Part shown: piece by piece, positions 31,071-42,414 of the stretch | Position numbering within the stretch: the first letter of the stretch is position 1 | Layout: every line of letters starts with the position of its first letter | Assembly (NCBI GenBank): GCA_029215795.1 | Contig: JARDYH010000004.1 | Coordinates: 214,064,517 to 214,128,516, forward strand | Length of the DNA: 64,000 nt | DNA from: Anniella stebbinsi | Lineage: Eukaryota > Chordata > Lepidosauria > Squamata > Anniellidae | Direction of reading: 5' to 3' | Notes under the pieces: model-generated | Databases searched by the model: none | Seen by the model: only the letters and a program-made list of their open reading frames with translations | What the model was told of the DNA's origin: nothing | Translations under genes and position numbers: made by a program

Positions 31071-31179
31071 ATGTTCATGTCTGCAGATCCAGCAGATCTT
31101 AAAGCATAGAAAAACTAGATTTCCCCACACCATCCCCCGAAGTCAACTTATTAGTAAAATCCATGTTCACTAATTTAGA

Positions 31180-31400
31180 GCCTTACTACATGAGGCTTTA
31201 ATTGTGCACTCATGATCAGGGTAGTTTGTTGGGTCCTTTACATGATGTTATCATCCTCCAGGGTCTCACTTGTGCTTTGCAACCATTATCGCAGGGGGAT
31301 TTTTTTATATCGTGGAAAGTGCAACCACTTGCTGAGTTCAGCTACCCCATTGCTTTTCCTTTAGTATATGCATGACAGGCAGAAATCCATTGATGCTGTT
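31180..31400 (+). repeat. Dispersed repeat, copy 2 (GTGCACTC..TTTGCAACCATT family)
   Basis: Matches 8280-8510: 'attgtgcactcatgatcagggtagttt', 'ctttacatgatgttatcatcctccagg', 'ctttgcaaccatt' and 'atcgtggaaagt'. Confidence 0.55.
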
Positions 31401-31440
31401 TTCTTCACATAGAATTGAAGTGCCCTTGTTGAATTTCTGC

Positions 31441-31875
31441 TAGGGCTGTGGATGGACTTCCCCTATCCGCTTCAGAGGCCAATTCGGAGCTTCTGAATTG
31501 GTCCAATCTGTGCAGTGGGGGGAAGGGCACAAGCTACTCAATGGGGGCTGGGCCGTGTGAGCCCCCTGCCCTTTCCCTGGTCCCGCTGCAAGCACCTGCA
31601 GCCATCCAGGCTTTTCAAGGGAGTCAGAATTTTACAAATGGTGAGTCACTTGAAGAGGCGTCGACACCTGTTGGCACTCATGATGGGTCCAGGTAAGGTG
31701 CAGGGAGCTCACCTGGTGGGTGGGGAAATCAGCCCAAAACTCTCAGAAGCACTTCGGACCTTGATTTGACTCAAATCAGCCCAAATCAGTCCAGAGCCAA
31801 CCCGATTCAGTTCCTGACCAATTTGGGCCAAATCAGCCAGCCGTGGCTCGAAATTCAGATCTGAACACAGCTCTA
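31441..31875. mobile_element. hAT-like miniature element with perfect 8-bp target duplication
   Basis: Starts TAGGGCTGTGGATGG and ends CTGAACACAGCTCTA. Identical flanks ATTTCTGC lie at 31433-31440 and 31876-31883. The interior has 'ggccaattcggagcttctga' and 'tttgggccaaatcagccag' and no transposase. It is 435 bp, with different subterminal text from the other hAT-like families here. Confidence 0.85.
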
Positions 31876-32224
31876 ATTTCTGCCTGTTACCCTATAGTTA
31901 AAGGCATAGGATTACTGCTGGAGGAAAAGGTGGCAACAATGTTACCATTTTATTCTGTTTAGTTCTCAATGAAGTACCAAGATGTTAGAATTATTTTTGT
32001 TCTGTTATTTCTACAAAAAAATAATCAGAAAGGAAACAGAGCTGGGAGGTTTTCTTGTGTTCTTTGAAAGAATCAGAACAGATGGCTAAACATAGCACAC
32101 AGTTTAAATTTCACTAACTGATACCCCCTACAGATCTGACCGAGCAAAGTCAAATTAAGATTTTTAAGAAGTTTTCTTCTAACTGCAGAGAATTGATACT
32201 TCTGGCACTACTTGCAGCTTTTAC

Positions 32225-32295
32225 AACCCAATCCTAGAGTTGTCTATTCAGAAGTAAGCCCCATTGAGTTCAATTAAACTTACTCTCGGGTATGT
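32225..32295. mobile_element. Fragment of a palindromic reptile repeat (AGAAGTAAGYCCCATTGA)
   Basis: 'caatcctagagttgtctattcagaagtaagccccattgag' is followed by its partial inverse 'ttcaattaaacttactctcgggta'. Another copy at 58890-58955. Confidence 0.5.
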
Positions 32296-32329
32296 GCATA
32301 TACCTGGTAGTATGTCCCATTAGTGCATG

Positions 32330-32382
32330 CTCGGTATTGTGGTCCAACAAATCTGGAGGGCACCAGGCTGGGGGAGGCTGGT
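32330..32382. mobile_element. Half copy of the CCTCCAGATGT palindromic family
   Basis: 'gtggtccaacaaatctggagg' and 'gcaccaggctgggggaggctgg', the right arm only. Confidence 0.55.
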
Positions 32383-32389
32383 CTAGTGA

Positions 32390-34230
32390 AATCACTAGCA
32401 ATCCAGATGATGGTTCTCCATGAGAGTCAGATTGTGGGAACACACACATAGCCCAGGACATATGGAGCTACTTAAATCAATTATATTATGTCATGCCAAA
32501 AAGCTGATATGGCTTTCAACAAGCTTGGTTCTGGAGTGCTACACTTACTGCCAAACATGTGGTACAACAAGGTTGGAAAGCCAAGGTTAACCCACCCACC
32601 CTCTCCTCAAAATCCAAACCTACATTATAAATATTGCTTCCAAGGGATGGATTGCTTACAAAAACAAACATTTGGGGTGTGGGGGGGGGGGGGGAGATCT
32701 TTATTTTGTAGATATTAAATGCTAGTTACCAACTGATATTGAACCACTCTGTTGCTTCTGAAATTTGTGTTTTTGTTAAATTGCTGTATTATTGAAAATT
32801 CTGTTAGCTAAATGAAAAGTTTTTTTAAAAAATAGTATTATCACCCTACTAATATTATTCAGCCTCTTGCATGAGCTTATTTTTCTTTGGTAGAAGAATA
32901 ATTTAATATAACAGTTTTAGCACCAGCACTCCCAAACCCTTTAAAGTGAATTGACTTCAATGATCTCAGGATCAATCCTCTAGCATACTGCCATTACACA
33001 AACATTTTTAATATATATTTCAGACCTGACAGAACCTTTCTTCCTTATCATCAATCAACCAAGTGTTCAGGTACACTAGATTCATAGGGTAATTTAAAGA
33101 CTTATGCCAACTGGAGAAGTCCATATATTATCTAGCTCTTTCAGATACTGCTGCATCCTTACTGATGTCTATGGTTGTAACAAAGAGAAGCTAGATTTGT
33201 ATCTCTTTGGATCTAGATTTATTTATTTGAATTTATGAAGCTAATTTGAAAAAAAGGGGCTAGGGCTCTATGGTTTGTGGCTAAATCCTATCAGATAAAC
33301 AGTCCGTGTGTATCAATTATTTTCTTCTCATTTTTCATCTATGGAGAGGTCAGGCAGCACAAGTCTTAAACTGGTATAATAGTTGTTTTGACTCTGGAAC
33401 CTGTAGTCCTGAATGTGCAGGGAGATGCCTAAGGGAACTGGAACTCTCATCAAACTACAATTCCCAGGATTCTTTGGGAGTCACCATAACAATTAAACTG
33501 CTACAGCCTTGATATTGCCATATGGCCTTGGAGCCAGATTCTTCTGGATCAAAGGAGGGGCACTAAGAATCCTGAGGATGCAAGAGCCTTCATCTCTTAG
33601 CCATTTTGGGCAGCAAATATTTCCACATACATTTTGGCATTAATGTGAAAGGGTTCCCAATGTGTGTATAACAAATGTTAAGCTGCTAACACAGTCTCAC
33701 TTCCTCCCCAGTACCACCACCACAGGTTCAGCATCTGCACGAAGGGCATGTTTACATACCTCTAGAAGAGGGGTGGGGAACATGCGACCCATGTTCCACC
33801 AAAATTTGTGGTGGAAGCAGCAAAAACATTGGTGGCTTGTCACTGAATTTTGGTGGCAAATGAAGGCTAAAATGGACAAATTGAGCTATTTTCAAAATGG
33901 CCTCCACCCCAAAGTTGCCCACATCCACCCTAGAATATGGTACAATGGCAATCTAAAATCCTGTTCCCGGATTAATTCTGGGAACATTACATAGACAACC
34001 AATTTCCGCATAATGTTTTCAAGCATGTGTGTTCATATAGGATCACTTCTTTAAAGGAAGTCAAAATGTCAGCACAGAATGTTATGCCAAAAGGGGTCTT
34101 CAGCTTGAGTAAATACTAATGGAATCCAGCTCAGTGGAATTTGGGTATCAGCCCTTGGGTTTAAATACAGCCTGCTATGTGAAACAGCAAAGGTCTACAG
34201 CGAAGCTCCATCTGTCCTCCAAATACTACT
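32390..34230. other. Mostly unrecognised interval
   Basis: It contains a G run (32678-32692), 'actacaattcccaggattctttggg' near 33457 (a motif also near 18895 and 56275, so a dispersed repeat), and 'agaggggtggggaacatgcgacc' at 33768, resembling the start of the 22028 element. No exon recognised. Confidence 0.45.
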
Positions 34231-34560
34231 AGTAGTTCTCTGCAAACATCGTCGCTACATGATCTCATTTACTTCCTGACTGACAAAGCAGAGGGCTTAC
34301 TTGATAACAAGGAGCAAAGAAATCATGAGATGGTTGGGCGTATTTTTCCCCCATAGACCAGTGGGCCTGGCTTCTGCTTTATCTCTCTGCTACAAGCCTG
34401 TCTAATGCTTCAATTAGGTTGGCAAGAATGAAAGAGCAAGTCTGCCTATGTGAAGAGCCCTGCATTTTTACAAAATGTTAGGTGTCTGTCTTTCCATGTT
34501 GAGCATGTTTGCTATGCTGTTCATTCTCAGTGAAGTGTCATTTGTTATCATTTCTCCAAA
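34230..34560. other. Candidate conserved non-coding element
   Basis: Unrepeated, low in stops-of-repeat signature, with 'cgctacatgatctcatttac', 'gcttacttgataacaaggag' and 'ctaatgcttcaattaggttg'. Basis is appearance only. Confidence 0.3.
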
Positions 34561-34579
34561 GCCTTAAATTACATACCCA

Positions 34580-35425
34580 GCTATTTATCCTGGGGTCAGC
34601 TTGAGGTCATCCCTGTGCATCCAAATGTTGCACAAGGGATCCCAGGATCAACCAGGAATAGGGTGTCCAGATCGCCCAGGGTTTCCCAGTCCTAACCGGG
34701 AAACCTAGGCCGATCCAGGCCAACCGGGGGGCGGCGGGGGAAAACCAGGGGGGCGAGGGTGGTGGAAGAAGACCCGGCGGCGGCAGGGGACCTGGGGGTG
34801 GTGGCTGACCCGGCGGGGGCGGCAGCGGAGGACCCAGCGCGGGCGGCGGAGGAAGAGAACCCAGTAGGTCCAGGCTGGTGTTTTTTTTTGGGGGGGGTGG
34901 CTTAGTGGGGGGGTTGTTTGGGGGGAGGTGGCGGGGGGACCGGGATTTTGGTTTCCAAAATCTGGTCACCCTAACCAGGAACAACCTCTCAGTTGTCCTG
35001 GGATAACTGGGACCACAGTTTTCCTGACTTTCCCCATTGTCCCGAGGACCACAGGCAGGGTGGATTGGGCTCCCAGGGTCTCCCTCCTCCCTGTGAGTAG
35101 CGGGGCTCTTCAAACAGGCATGGAGCTGCACAGGGTGACTCCATGCCCATCGAGGGTGGGGGGAGCAATTTCGCCATTGCTGGGATGGCTGCTGGCGCTC
35201 TTCAGCGCTGGGTTTTTGGGGTTTTTTAACTTACTTTTTTCACAGGATTGGGGTGCACAATTGTGCAACAGGCTCCTTCTTCAAACAAACAAAAAGCACC
35301 GGAACATCCCTCTTGACTTCCGGGATGATGCACTGGTGTATGAACCCAGGGGGATGATCCCAGAAGCAGTAAAACCTGAGATCCTCCCCCCTGAGTCCCA
35401 GAAGGCCTCAAGGTGTAGATGAAGC
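34580..35425 (+). mobile_element. GC-rich miniature element interrupted by a hAT-like insertion
   Basis: Segments before 34658 and after 34974 parallel the element at 42420-42800: 'gagctgcacagggtgactcc', 'gcccatcgagggtggggg', 'ttttttaacttac' and 'cttccgggatgatgcactggtgta'. The 34659-34973 element split it, leaving ACCAGGAA on both sides. The right part ends 'ctcaaggtgtagatgaagcc'. Confidence 0.6.
34659..34973. mobile_element. GC-rich hAT-like element with perfect 8-bp target duplication
   Basis: Starts TAGGGTGTCCAGATCGCCC and ends CCAAAATCTGGTCACCCTA. It is flanked by ACCAGGAA at 34651-34658 and 34974-34981. It is the inverse-orientation relative of 28777-29270 and 61046-61695: 'cccagtcctaaccgggaaacc' here matches the complement of their right ends. 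It lacks a palindrome. A 174-residue proline-rich open frame on the minus strand is compositional. Confidence 0.87.
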
Positions 35426-35429
35426 CCCT

Positions 35430-36100
35430 GGCTCATGTTTTGAGAGTCAAGATAGACTTAAGAAGGCAGAGGAATTTGACAGTCCATTAGTACCATTACA
35501 AAACATATGGTTTTCTCTCACTTTTCCCCCCCTCTGGAGCACATCCTGAAAAAAAACCCTTAGGTTTGTGGATTTGGGTAGGGTCAGACCAAAATATAGA
35601 GGATCCAATTGCACTTCTTCTAAAGAGAAAACAAACACAGATTATTTTATGGCTGTGGAAGGCATTACCTGGCTAGCACTGATGCCAACACCAATACAAC
35701 CTCTAGCCTAATCCCTAGAGCAGTTTTTAAACTATATTTGATTATGCTAACAATGACAGAAACAATCATAAAATATTGCAGGGCTACCTTCTCACCCACA
35801 CCTTTGCTCCATGATTTAAGTATCATTTTTAACAAATCTCAGCCCCTTTCCCTCGAAGGACTATTTTTTAACCTGAAAATCAAAATGGGTGAATATTTGG
35901 TGTAATCATGGTAACTATATTAGTATGGAGGAAATTACTTTGACAATTTAGCTCAATTTTATGTCTGTCTCTACCCTTAGGAAACTCCCCATTGGTGGCA
36001 AACCGGGATTTCCTCAAGATGCAAATAGCATAATTGAATTAGGGATTTTCCTCAGACAAGCAGCAAGGAAGGGAAGGGTTTTATATCCCCCACCAATGGC
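35430..36100. other. Stretch without recognised gene or repeat
   Basis: AT-moderate sequence, stops in all frames, no family signature seen. Confidence 0.5.
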
Positions 36101-36102
36101 CA

Positions 36103-36568
36103 CGTTTGGATGATATATTAGGCAATGGAGGGGGGAAGAGGCAACTGACCGTTCCTTATTTTTCCAGTGCTCCCCACACGACATGTTGCCCCTCTCCCCA
36201 TTGCGCGGCTAAAAGTCCCAGCATCCTTCTGGGCTGCTGGTATTCCTCCCTCCCTCCTCCCTCAGTCCTCCCAGCCCTCTCCCATCATGCATTGGAAGTT
36301 CCTGCCAAAGAACTCTATGACCTGCCAGAAGAGTGCACTCGACGGGGGAGATTACACAACAGAGCCCTCTACACAACATCTTAATCAACGGGTCTCCGGA
36401 TAAGCAACAGAGCAGCCCATTGTTTTTCCCCGTTGTTTAAATCGGCGAAATAACGTACTGTGAGCTGTGTGTGTGTCCCCCCACATGACACAATAATCAA
36501 CACAACGGATGGTTGATTCTCATCCCCACCCCCACCCCCCCGTTGATTATTGTGTCATCCGAACCTGC
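36103..36568. mobile_element. Possible miniature element with CGGATGACACAATAAT ends
   Basis: The left 'cgtttggatgatatattaggc' and right 'gttgattattgtgtcatccgaac' are partly inverse. The right motif also occurs internally ('acatgacacaataatcaac', 36484). The interior includes C-rich runs. No target duplication. Confidence 0.4.
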
Positions 36569-36667
36569 TGAAATCCTGATAATTATCATCACTTCCAGCT
36601 GATGGTATTTGCCTTTAGTGGGTTGCAAAAGACACATTTAACAGCATGCATGTCTTGTTTGCCCTCA

Positions 36668-36716
36668 GACCAGCCTTCCCCAACCTGGTGCCCTCCAGAT
36701 GTTTTGGAATACAGAT
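36668..36716. mobile_element. Half copy of the CCTCCAGATGT palindromic family
   Basis: 'agaccagccttccccaacctgg' and 'tgccctccagatgttttgg', left arm only. Confidence 0.6.
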
Positions 36717-37064
36717 CCTATTTTCCTCATCTCCCCACCCCATCTGGAGATGAGGATGTGGCTGCCTTGGACAGCTGAGACCAAACTCTTAAATCGTTCT
36801 CTAAAACAATTTGCTTTATTTTTAATCGATTGAGTTCTACTTTTCCACAAGTAACCACAAAGCATTTATTTAATATAAATGTGCCTTAGAGCTTGAGAAC
36901 AGTACTCATGAATCATAACATAATGGCATGCCAACAAATGAGAGAAAACCAAGGGAATATACTTTTCATTTGTAATCCAGGTTTGGTGAAATACTTCTAT
37001 GTCTTGTATCTAACAGTGGCCATGTAGTGAGTTGCAGTGAGTGAACCATAATTGTTCATTAACC

Positions 37065-37318
37065 TTAAGATACCTTGGAGGAGAAGGCTTTCAATGGCTA
37101 CTAGGGCTGATGGTCATGTGGTACCTCCAGTAGCAGAGGCAGTAAGTCTTTACGCAGCAGTTGTGAGGGAACATGTGGGGAAGGGTGCTATTGCACCCGT
37201 GTCGTGCTCGTGAGTTCCTGATCGACAGCTGGTTGGCCACTGTAGGAATAGAGTGCTGAACTAGATGGACCCCTGAGGTCTGATTCAGCATGGCTCTTCT
37301 TATGTTCTTATATTCTTA
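37065..37318 (+). mobile_element. CR1 LINE 3' UTR fragment
   Basis: 'ggctactagggctgatggtc', 'ggaacatgtggggaagggtg', 'agctggttggccactgtag' and 'ctgaactagatggacccc' end in TTCTTATGTTCTTATATTC. Confidence 0.83.
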
Positions 37319-37999
37319 AGCGTTATACAAATACTTAAAATAAATAAAATAGGTCAGTGAAAATACTAGTGAAGGCCTGAAGATAATAAGGTGATGCCAG
37401 CATACAATCCAATGAGGTCACTCTGTAACCATCTGAAGATGACAACCATGAGTGCTGGCTCCAGGTTTTTGAAGGCCCTTGCACAAGACAACCTGAGTGG
37501 ACCTCCTTCACCTCAGTGAGTTCACGTCCTCACCACCATTGTCACCAGCTGCTGTTGCTCTGCATCTTCTTTCTCATCATTGCTACTGCTTGCTTGTTTG
37601 ATAGGAAGAGAGCCAGGGAGTAATCAGGTAATGGGACCCACACCATGTTACCAGCACCCAACCACCCCACCTGTATAGCCCCCCCCAACTCAACCTTGCC
37701 ATTTCCAGAGCACACCCTCCCACCCCATATTTAGCGAGTGCTCATTCCCATGCCTCTGACTTTCTCTATGCCTGTTAGGACTATTAGAACTAGCGTACCA
37801 GTCCATGCGCTAAAGCGTGAAAGTGGTAAACACATGTGCATTATACAGGTATATTTATTAGAGAGCAGGAATCGCCTGAAGCTCCCCGCTGATTGGACAC
37901 TCAAGGCCAAACTAGACATTACGGGTGCAATCCTGTGACCTATGCCCTCGATGCTTGTAACATAAACCAGAACAAATTTGCTGGAATCAGTTGAGACAC

Positions 38000-38352
38000 A
38001 AGGGTCAGATCTACACCAAGCAGGATATAGCACTATGAAAGCGGTATGAAAGTGGTATATGAAAGGCAGGAGCCTCACCAAGCAGGATATAGCAGGATAT
38101 GGTATGTGTCAATGGGCCCCAACAGTTGTCAGTGCACTTCAATACCGCTATAAAGCAATAGTGTGGCTCCTGCCTTTTATATTGTATGGTGTGTGCATAC
38201 TGAATGTTTTTGCAGTTTTGATTTTTGTATATTGTTTTTAAATGTTTGGATGAGCTTCGGCTATGGGGCGGTATACAAATGTAATAAATAATAATAATAA
38301 TAATAATAATAATGCTTTCATACTGCTATATCCTCATTGCTGTAGACTTGGC
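38000..38352. mobile_element. Palindromic TCTACACCAAGCAGG miniature element, split by an L2 tail
   Basis: Left 'gggtcagatctacaccaagc' and 'aggatatagcactatgaaag', right 'ctttcatactgctatatcc' and 'gtagacttggcct' are inverse. The block 'ccccaacagttgtcagtgca' is shared with 2929, 45145 and 49585. The right arm is interrupted by 38182-38314. Confidence 0.7.
38182..38314 (+). mobile_element. L2-clade LINE 3' end inserted in a miniature element
   Basis: 'tttttgcagttttgattttt', 'gtatattgtttttaaatg' and 'gcttcggctatggggcggta' run into TACAAATGTAATAAATAATAAT. This is a very short 5'-truncated L2 copy. The host element continues on both sides, compared with the uninterrupted copy at 45145. Confidence 0.8.
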
Positions 38353-38589
38353 CTAGGTCAGTAGTTTCAAACCAATTTCTGAGGAAGCTTTAGCTGTGTT
38401 GCAATTATTTTGTTGAGCAGCAAAGGGAAATTCTTAAGGGATATGGCGCAGTATGGAAATCGAAAGAAAAAGCAGTGTTTTTGTTTATGCTTCCTGTAGT
38501 GGTTCCCCAAGCATAGTTTCCCCACAGAGAAATGCAAACAGCTGCAGAGAGAGTAAAGTCCGTTAATCCTCCCTTCTCTTTGCTACAGT

Positions 38590-38730
38590 GAAGAATGTTG
38601 TTGCTGATTTAAAAAGAAAATGCATTTATCAATTTCAACATGTGTAAAACAGCTGCAAATCCACAGCCCACGTGGTAATTCAGTTAGTAAATCCATTTGC
38701 TTTTCTTTTTACTTGGACACATCACTGCTG
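38590..38730. other. Short candidate conserved non-coding segment
   Basis: Unrepeated 'gaatgttgttgctgatttaaa', 'gaaaatgcatttatcaattt' and 'acgtggtaattcagttag'. Basis is appearance only. Confidence 0.25.
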
Positions 38731-38820
38731 ATCGTGACTTTTGTGTGAAAGACACAGGTCCATTGGGAGAGGCAGCCTCACTACTTATGGTCAAGGTATA
38801 TTAGTCCCTCTGTGAGAAAG

Positions 38821-39307
38821 CAGGGATGTACGGATTTTGTAAAATCCATTCTGCCTATGTTTCACAGATTGTCAGATTCCTTTCTGCTCATTGATAGAAT
38901 CAGATTTTTCTAATTTCCCAAATTTGCTCAAATTTGTATTTGCGCAAATCCACCCGGGGGGGGGGGGATTTGTGCATTTGCGCAAGTGTGGATTTGAGCA
39001 AATGCAAAATTCAGCAAATTATGGAAATTAGAAAAAAAATCTGATTCCATCAATGAGCAAACCCCTCACCAAATTCTGAATTTTCATGCTTTAGCTTATG
39101 GGGGAAATGTGCATTTTTGGACTTTTTTTTTTCTACGATTAAATTTGTTAAAATTTCTGGAAAGTTAAAAAAAAAAAAAAAAGATGGTCCATAAGTCTAC
39201 AAAATCTATGTGACTTAGGAAAAGCTGCTCTGCTGTAGAACCCGAGGGTCAGATTCATAGAAATCTGAACCCATTTGATTCCCTTGCAGATTTCTCCAAC
39301 ATCCCTA
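38821..39307. mobile_element. hAT-like element related to 10207-10611
   Basis: Starts CAGGGATGTACGGATTTTGT and ends TCCAACATCCCTA. The internal inverse segments 'aatcagatttttctaatttcc' (38890) and 'ggaaattagaaaaaaaatctga' (39024) surround a G run, so the middle folds back. No target duplication. Confidence 0.6.
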
Positions 39308-39556
39308 TTAGGAGAGAGCTGAAAATAAAATGGTGAATAACATAATGCCATTGTGTAAATCTATGGTGTGGCCGTATTTGGAATACTATATACTGTTCTG
39401 TCTATCTGATCTGAAAAAGGATAGGACAGAGCTGGTAAAGGTAAGAGAAGGGTGATTAAAACGTACTTTAGTTTAGAAATACAGACAATGGGGAGAGGTG
39501 GAGGATAATGATAAATGCCATAAAATCTCCCCATGTCTCAAGATCTACTACCCTAG

Positions 39557-39661
39557 ACCAGCCTTCCCCAACCTAGTGCCCTCCAGATCTGCTAGACTAC
39601 AACTCCCATCATTCCCAACCAAGTATAGCCAATGAAGGACACTAGGGCTGGGGAAAGTTGC
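39557..39661. mobile_element. Palindromic miniature element (CCTCCAGATGT family)
   Basis: 'accagccttccccaacctagtg', 'ccctccagatctgctagac' and 'tacaactcccatcattccca', with right end 'cactagggctggggaaag'. Confidence 0.65.
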
Positions 39662-39669
39662 CCTACTCC

Positions 39670-39845
39670 AGGTGCCTTTCTTACCAGAAGTGTGTTATGT
39701 CATCACAGATGACAGGGCTTTCTCAGTGGTGGCACCTCGGCTGTGGAATCGCCTCCCTAAAGAGGTACACACATGCTGTAAACTTTATTTATTTGTTTGT
39801 TTCTTAAGCTATTTTAGTATTGCAATGTCTGTTTCTAAGGGTCTT
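39670..39845 (+). mobile_element. L2-clade LINE fragment, C-terminal ORF2
   Basis: The translated text includes RAFSVVAPRLWNRLPKEV, the conserved L2 ORF2 C-terminal motif, then stops. Same motif in the element at 62012-64000. Confidence 0.8.
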
Positions 39846-40138
39846 GGAATGTGAGCTGTGCAAAGTGGGAGGGGCATGGGGACGGAGGAAGGAGAGAGTA
39901 AAATCCTAGTTTGAAGGGGGGGAATGGTTGGAGCAAGAAAAGAGGAGAAGGCAGTGTGGTGAAGAAAAGCAAGAAGCAGCTAAAGCAGCCTTCAGCTAGA
40001 AGAAGAGTGAACCTCTACAACAGAGATTGGCAACAAAAGACTAAAGGAACTGGGATAAGCACTTCCTATTGGTCTAACAATAGTACCACCACGGTTTAAA
40101 CTGAACTGTGGCTAAAAGTTAGAATTGTTCATGTTTGG

Positions 40139-40475
40139 TTTTATTTATTTATTTATTTATTTATTACATTTGTATACCGCCCCATAGCCAAAGCTCTCTG
40201 GGCAGCTTACAAAGGATTAAAACAATTAAAAACAATATACAAAAATTAAAACAGCAAAAACATACAACATACATACAATACACACATACATTTAAAATCG
40301 CTACAACAGCCCAAAAAAGCTACAAAAACAAACCCAGGCTCCTCAGATAGTGCCAAATGCCTGAGAGAAGAGGAAAGTCTTGACCTGGCACCGAAAAGAT
40401 AACAATATTGGTGCCAGGCAGGCCTCGTCAGGGAGATCGTTCCACAATTGGGGGGCCACCACAGAAAAGTTCTAT
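40139..40475 (-). mobile_element. L2-clade LINE 3' end, young copy
   Basis: (TTTA)n, 'ttacatttgtataccgcccc' and 'atagccaaagctctctgggc' continue with near-identical text to 62030-62340, including 'aaacccaggctcctcagata', 'aagaggaaagtcttgacctgg' and 'gggagatcgttccacaattgg'. It is a 5'-truncated copy of the same subfamily as 62012-64000. Confidence 0.88.
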
Positions 40476-40479
40476 TGGT

Positions 40480-41225
40480 CATTTTCTCAATATTGTTATT
40501 TACCAGAAATTCTAAAGTTAAATAAGGGTGCAATTCAATGGGTCTGGCCCTCAGTGATCATCAGCCCCCAGACTCAGCGTTTATGTCATCTTATGCCAGG
40601 CGCGAGGAGATATCTGCATTTTTCACTGGATTTTTTGCCCTTCTAGTGGAAGTGTTTTGGAGGGGGAGAGAAGGAGGTTAAAGAGATCTCAGATAACTCA
40701 CATTCTGTTATCCTGTCCAGTCTCCTCCCCTCCCCAGTGCCTGAAACACCCTAATTTCCCCTTCTTGGTGCACTGTCTCCACCCTCGGATTGGGGAATCC
40801 AAAATATCCTATGGCCCCCTCAGACATCCTCTAGGGTCATAGGATTGCTTTCCCCATCCTGTTAAATATTTATTTGTTTGTCTTTGGAGTGATTGCAATC
40901 TGCCTCTCCTCATCCTAGTTATAGAACATTACATATACCCATTAAAGCATTTCTTTGTGCTAGTTTTATACCCCACCTTTGATCACAACAAAGATCAGTC
41001 TAGTTCGGTTCCCCTCACAAACTCCCTTTTAACTCAAATCTAGTGCTCAAGCCTTGTGTTCTATTGACTTGTGGGACAAAATCTGAGTAAAATGACAGAA
41101 TTATCCATTTAATAATATGCAAGTTAGGGCACCCAGATTTGAGAAATTAGAATATGGCAGCCTTAGAATGGACTAGATGGCCTTTAGGTCCTTTCCAGTG
41201 CCATGGGGAAATGATCTGGGTAATA
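40480..41225. other. Stretch without recognised gene or repeat
   Basis: No family signature or exon was seen. Confidence 0.5.
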
Positions 41226-41330
41226 TTGTAGACATGTGCAAAGTGCAAGAGACTTAGGGTGCTGGCTGGGGAATGCTGGGAGTTATAGGACTTTTTCTGT
41301 CTAAACATGCATAGGATTGTGCCTATATTC
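41225..41330. mobile_element. Fragment of the ATAGGATTGTGCC repeat family
   Basis: 'ggctggggaatgctgggagttatagga' and 'taaacatgcataggattgtgcc'. The inverse text recurs at 43395-43500 ('tgcaatcctaagcatgtatag', 'tcctacaactctcagcattcccc'). Confidence 0.5.
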
Positions 41331-41429
41331 TTTAGGTTTTGGTTATTAACCTATTAAGCATGGAATTGGAACAGAGTGGTGCCCGAAAACCTAAATTCCC
41401 CTGAAGTATATTATTGAGTGAGGAAGGGA

Positions 41430-41885
41430 GCAATCCTATGGCTGCTAGACAGTGTCTAGACAGCCATAGGATTCTTTATTTTCTGGGAACCGAGGTCAGA
41501 ACCAGGGATCCAACCTCGGTTCTCAGAAACTGCTCTCCCCGCCCCTGCCCCCACCCCCTCATAGCCAGCACAGTTCTCAACACTCTGGCTATGCCTCTGC
41601 ACTCAGAAATGAAATGTGGAGAGGGCAAAAAGGGGGCGGACCTGGGTGCAGGGAAGGGAGGAGACCATGGAAGCTTCTTTGTGTAGCTTCCTCTTAGGCC
41701 TCCATGCCCCTTCACTTCCCCTCCCTGAAGCTGTGCTAAATGGGCAAAGTCACCCATTTAGGCAAAAATGCAGGGTGACTGTAGCACGGAAGAGAGGAGC
41801 CCCTCTGTACTCACGTTGCCCTGCATAGGATAGTCAGCAGCCTCTGATTTTGGAGGCTGGTGACTATCCAGATAGGATTGCGCCC
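41430..41885. mobile_element. Miniature element with CAATCCTAT ends and terminal hairpin
   Basis: Begins 'gcaatcctatggctgctagac' and ends 'tccagataggattgcgccc'. At the left end 41431-41473 forms a hairpin ('aatcctatggctg' / 'cagccataggatt'). Open frames of about 90 residues inside are on overlapping strands and are not convincing. Confidence 0.5.
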
Positions 41886-42215
41886 AAAATGAATGATGAG
41901 TAAATACACCCTTTAGACTCTATGAGTTTCACCTTTTTATAACATGCTGCGTAAAATAGCCCCTGTGATCTGCAGGGCTCTTTGTACTGTATTATTATAC
42001 ACTTATTATACCTTGCACTGCTATTTCCTCTGTGATTTTAGGTGTTTTTTGCTTTATATTCTTCCACATTGCACTTTAGCACTAAGCACTTCTATCTCTA
42101 AATCACAATACAGGGTTAGTGTATTTAAATGTGGCAAAGGAGAACCATGAGAGACGAAGCTTCCATTTTCAGCACATTTCCGTGTAATTCACACTACCAC
42201 ACTGCTAGTTCCATG

Positions 42216-42252
<37 letters not shown>
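42216..42252 (+). repeat. (GATA)n microsatellite
   Basis: Nine GATA units. GATA repeats are common in reptile genomes. Confidence 0.96.
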
Positions 42253-42253
<1 letters not shown>

Positions 42254-42414
42254 TTAATCCTTGGAAACCTTGAATTAAAAAAAAAAGCTGCAAAAAAATC
42301 TAATCACTGCTCTGCATCTCCACCTGCTGGCTATACTGGGTGGTTCTATATCTATTATTGCTACATAGTCTGTGAGATTTAGACAAAAAAAATGCTAAAT
42401 GTGATGCACATGAT

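Noticed and set aside
34607..35131. 174-residue proline-rich open frame, minus strand
   Set aside because: Entirely inside the GC-rich hAT-like element and its host; proline/glycine runs reflect C/G composition.
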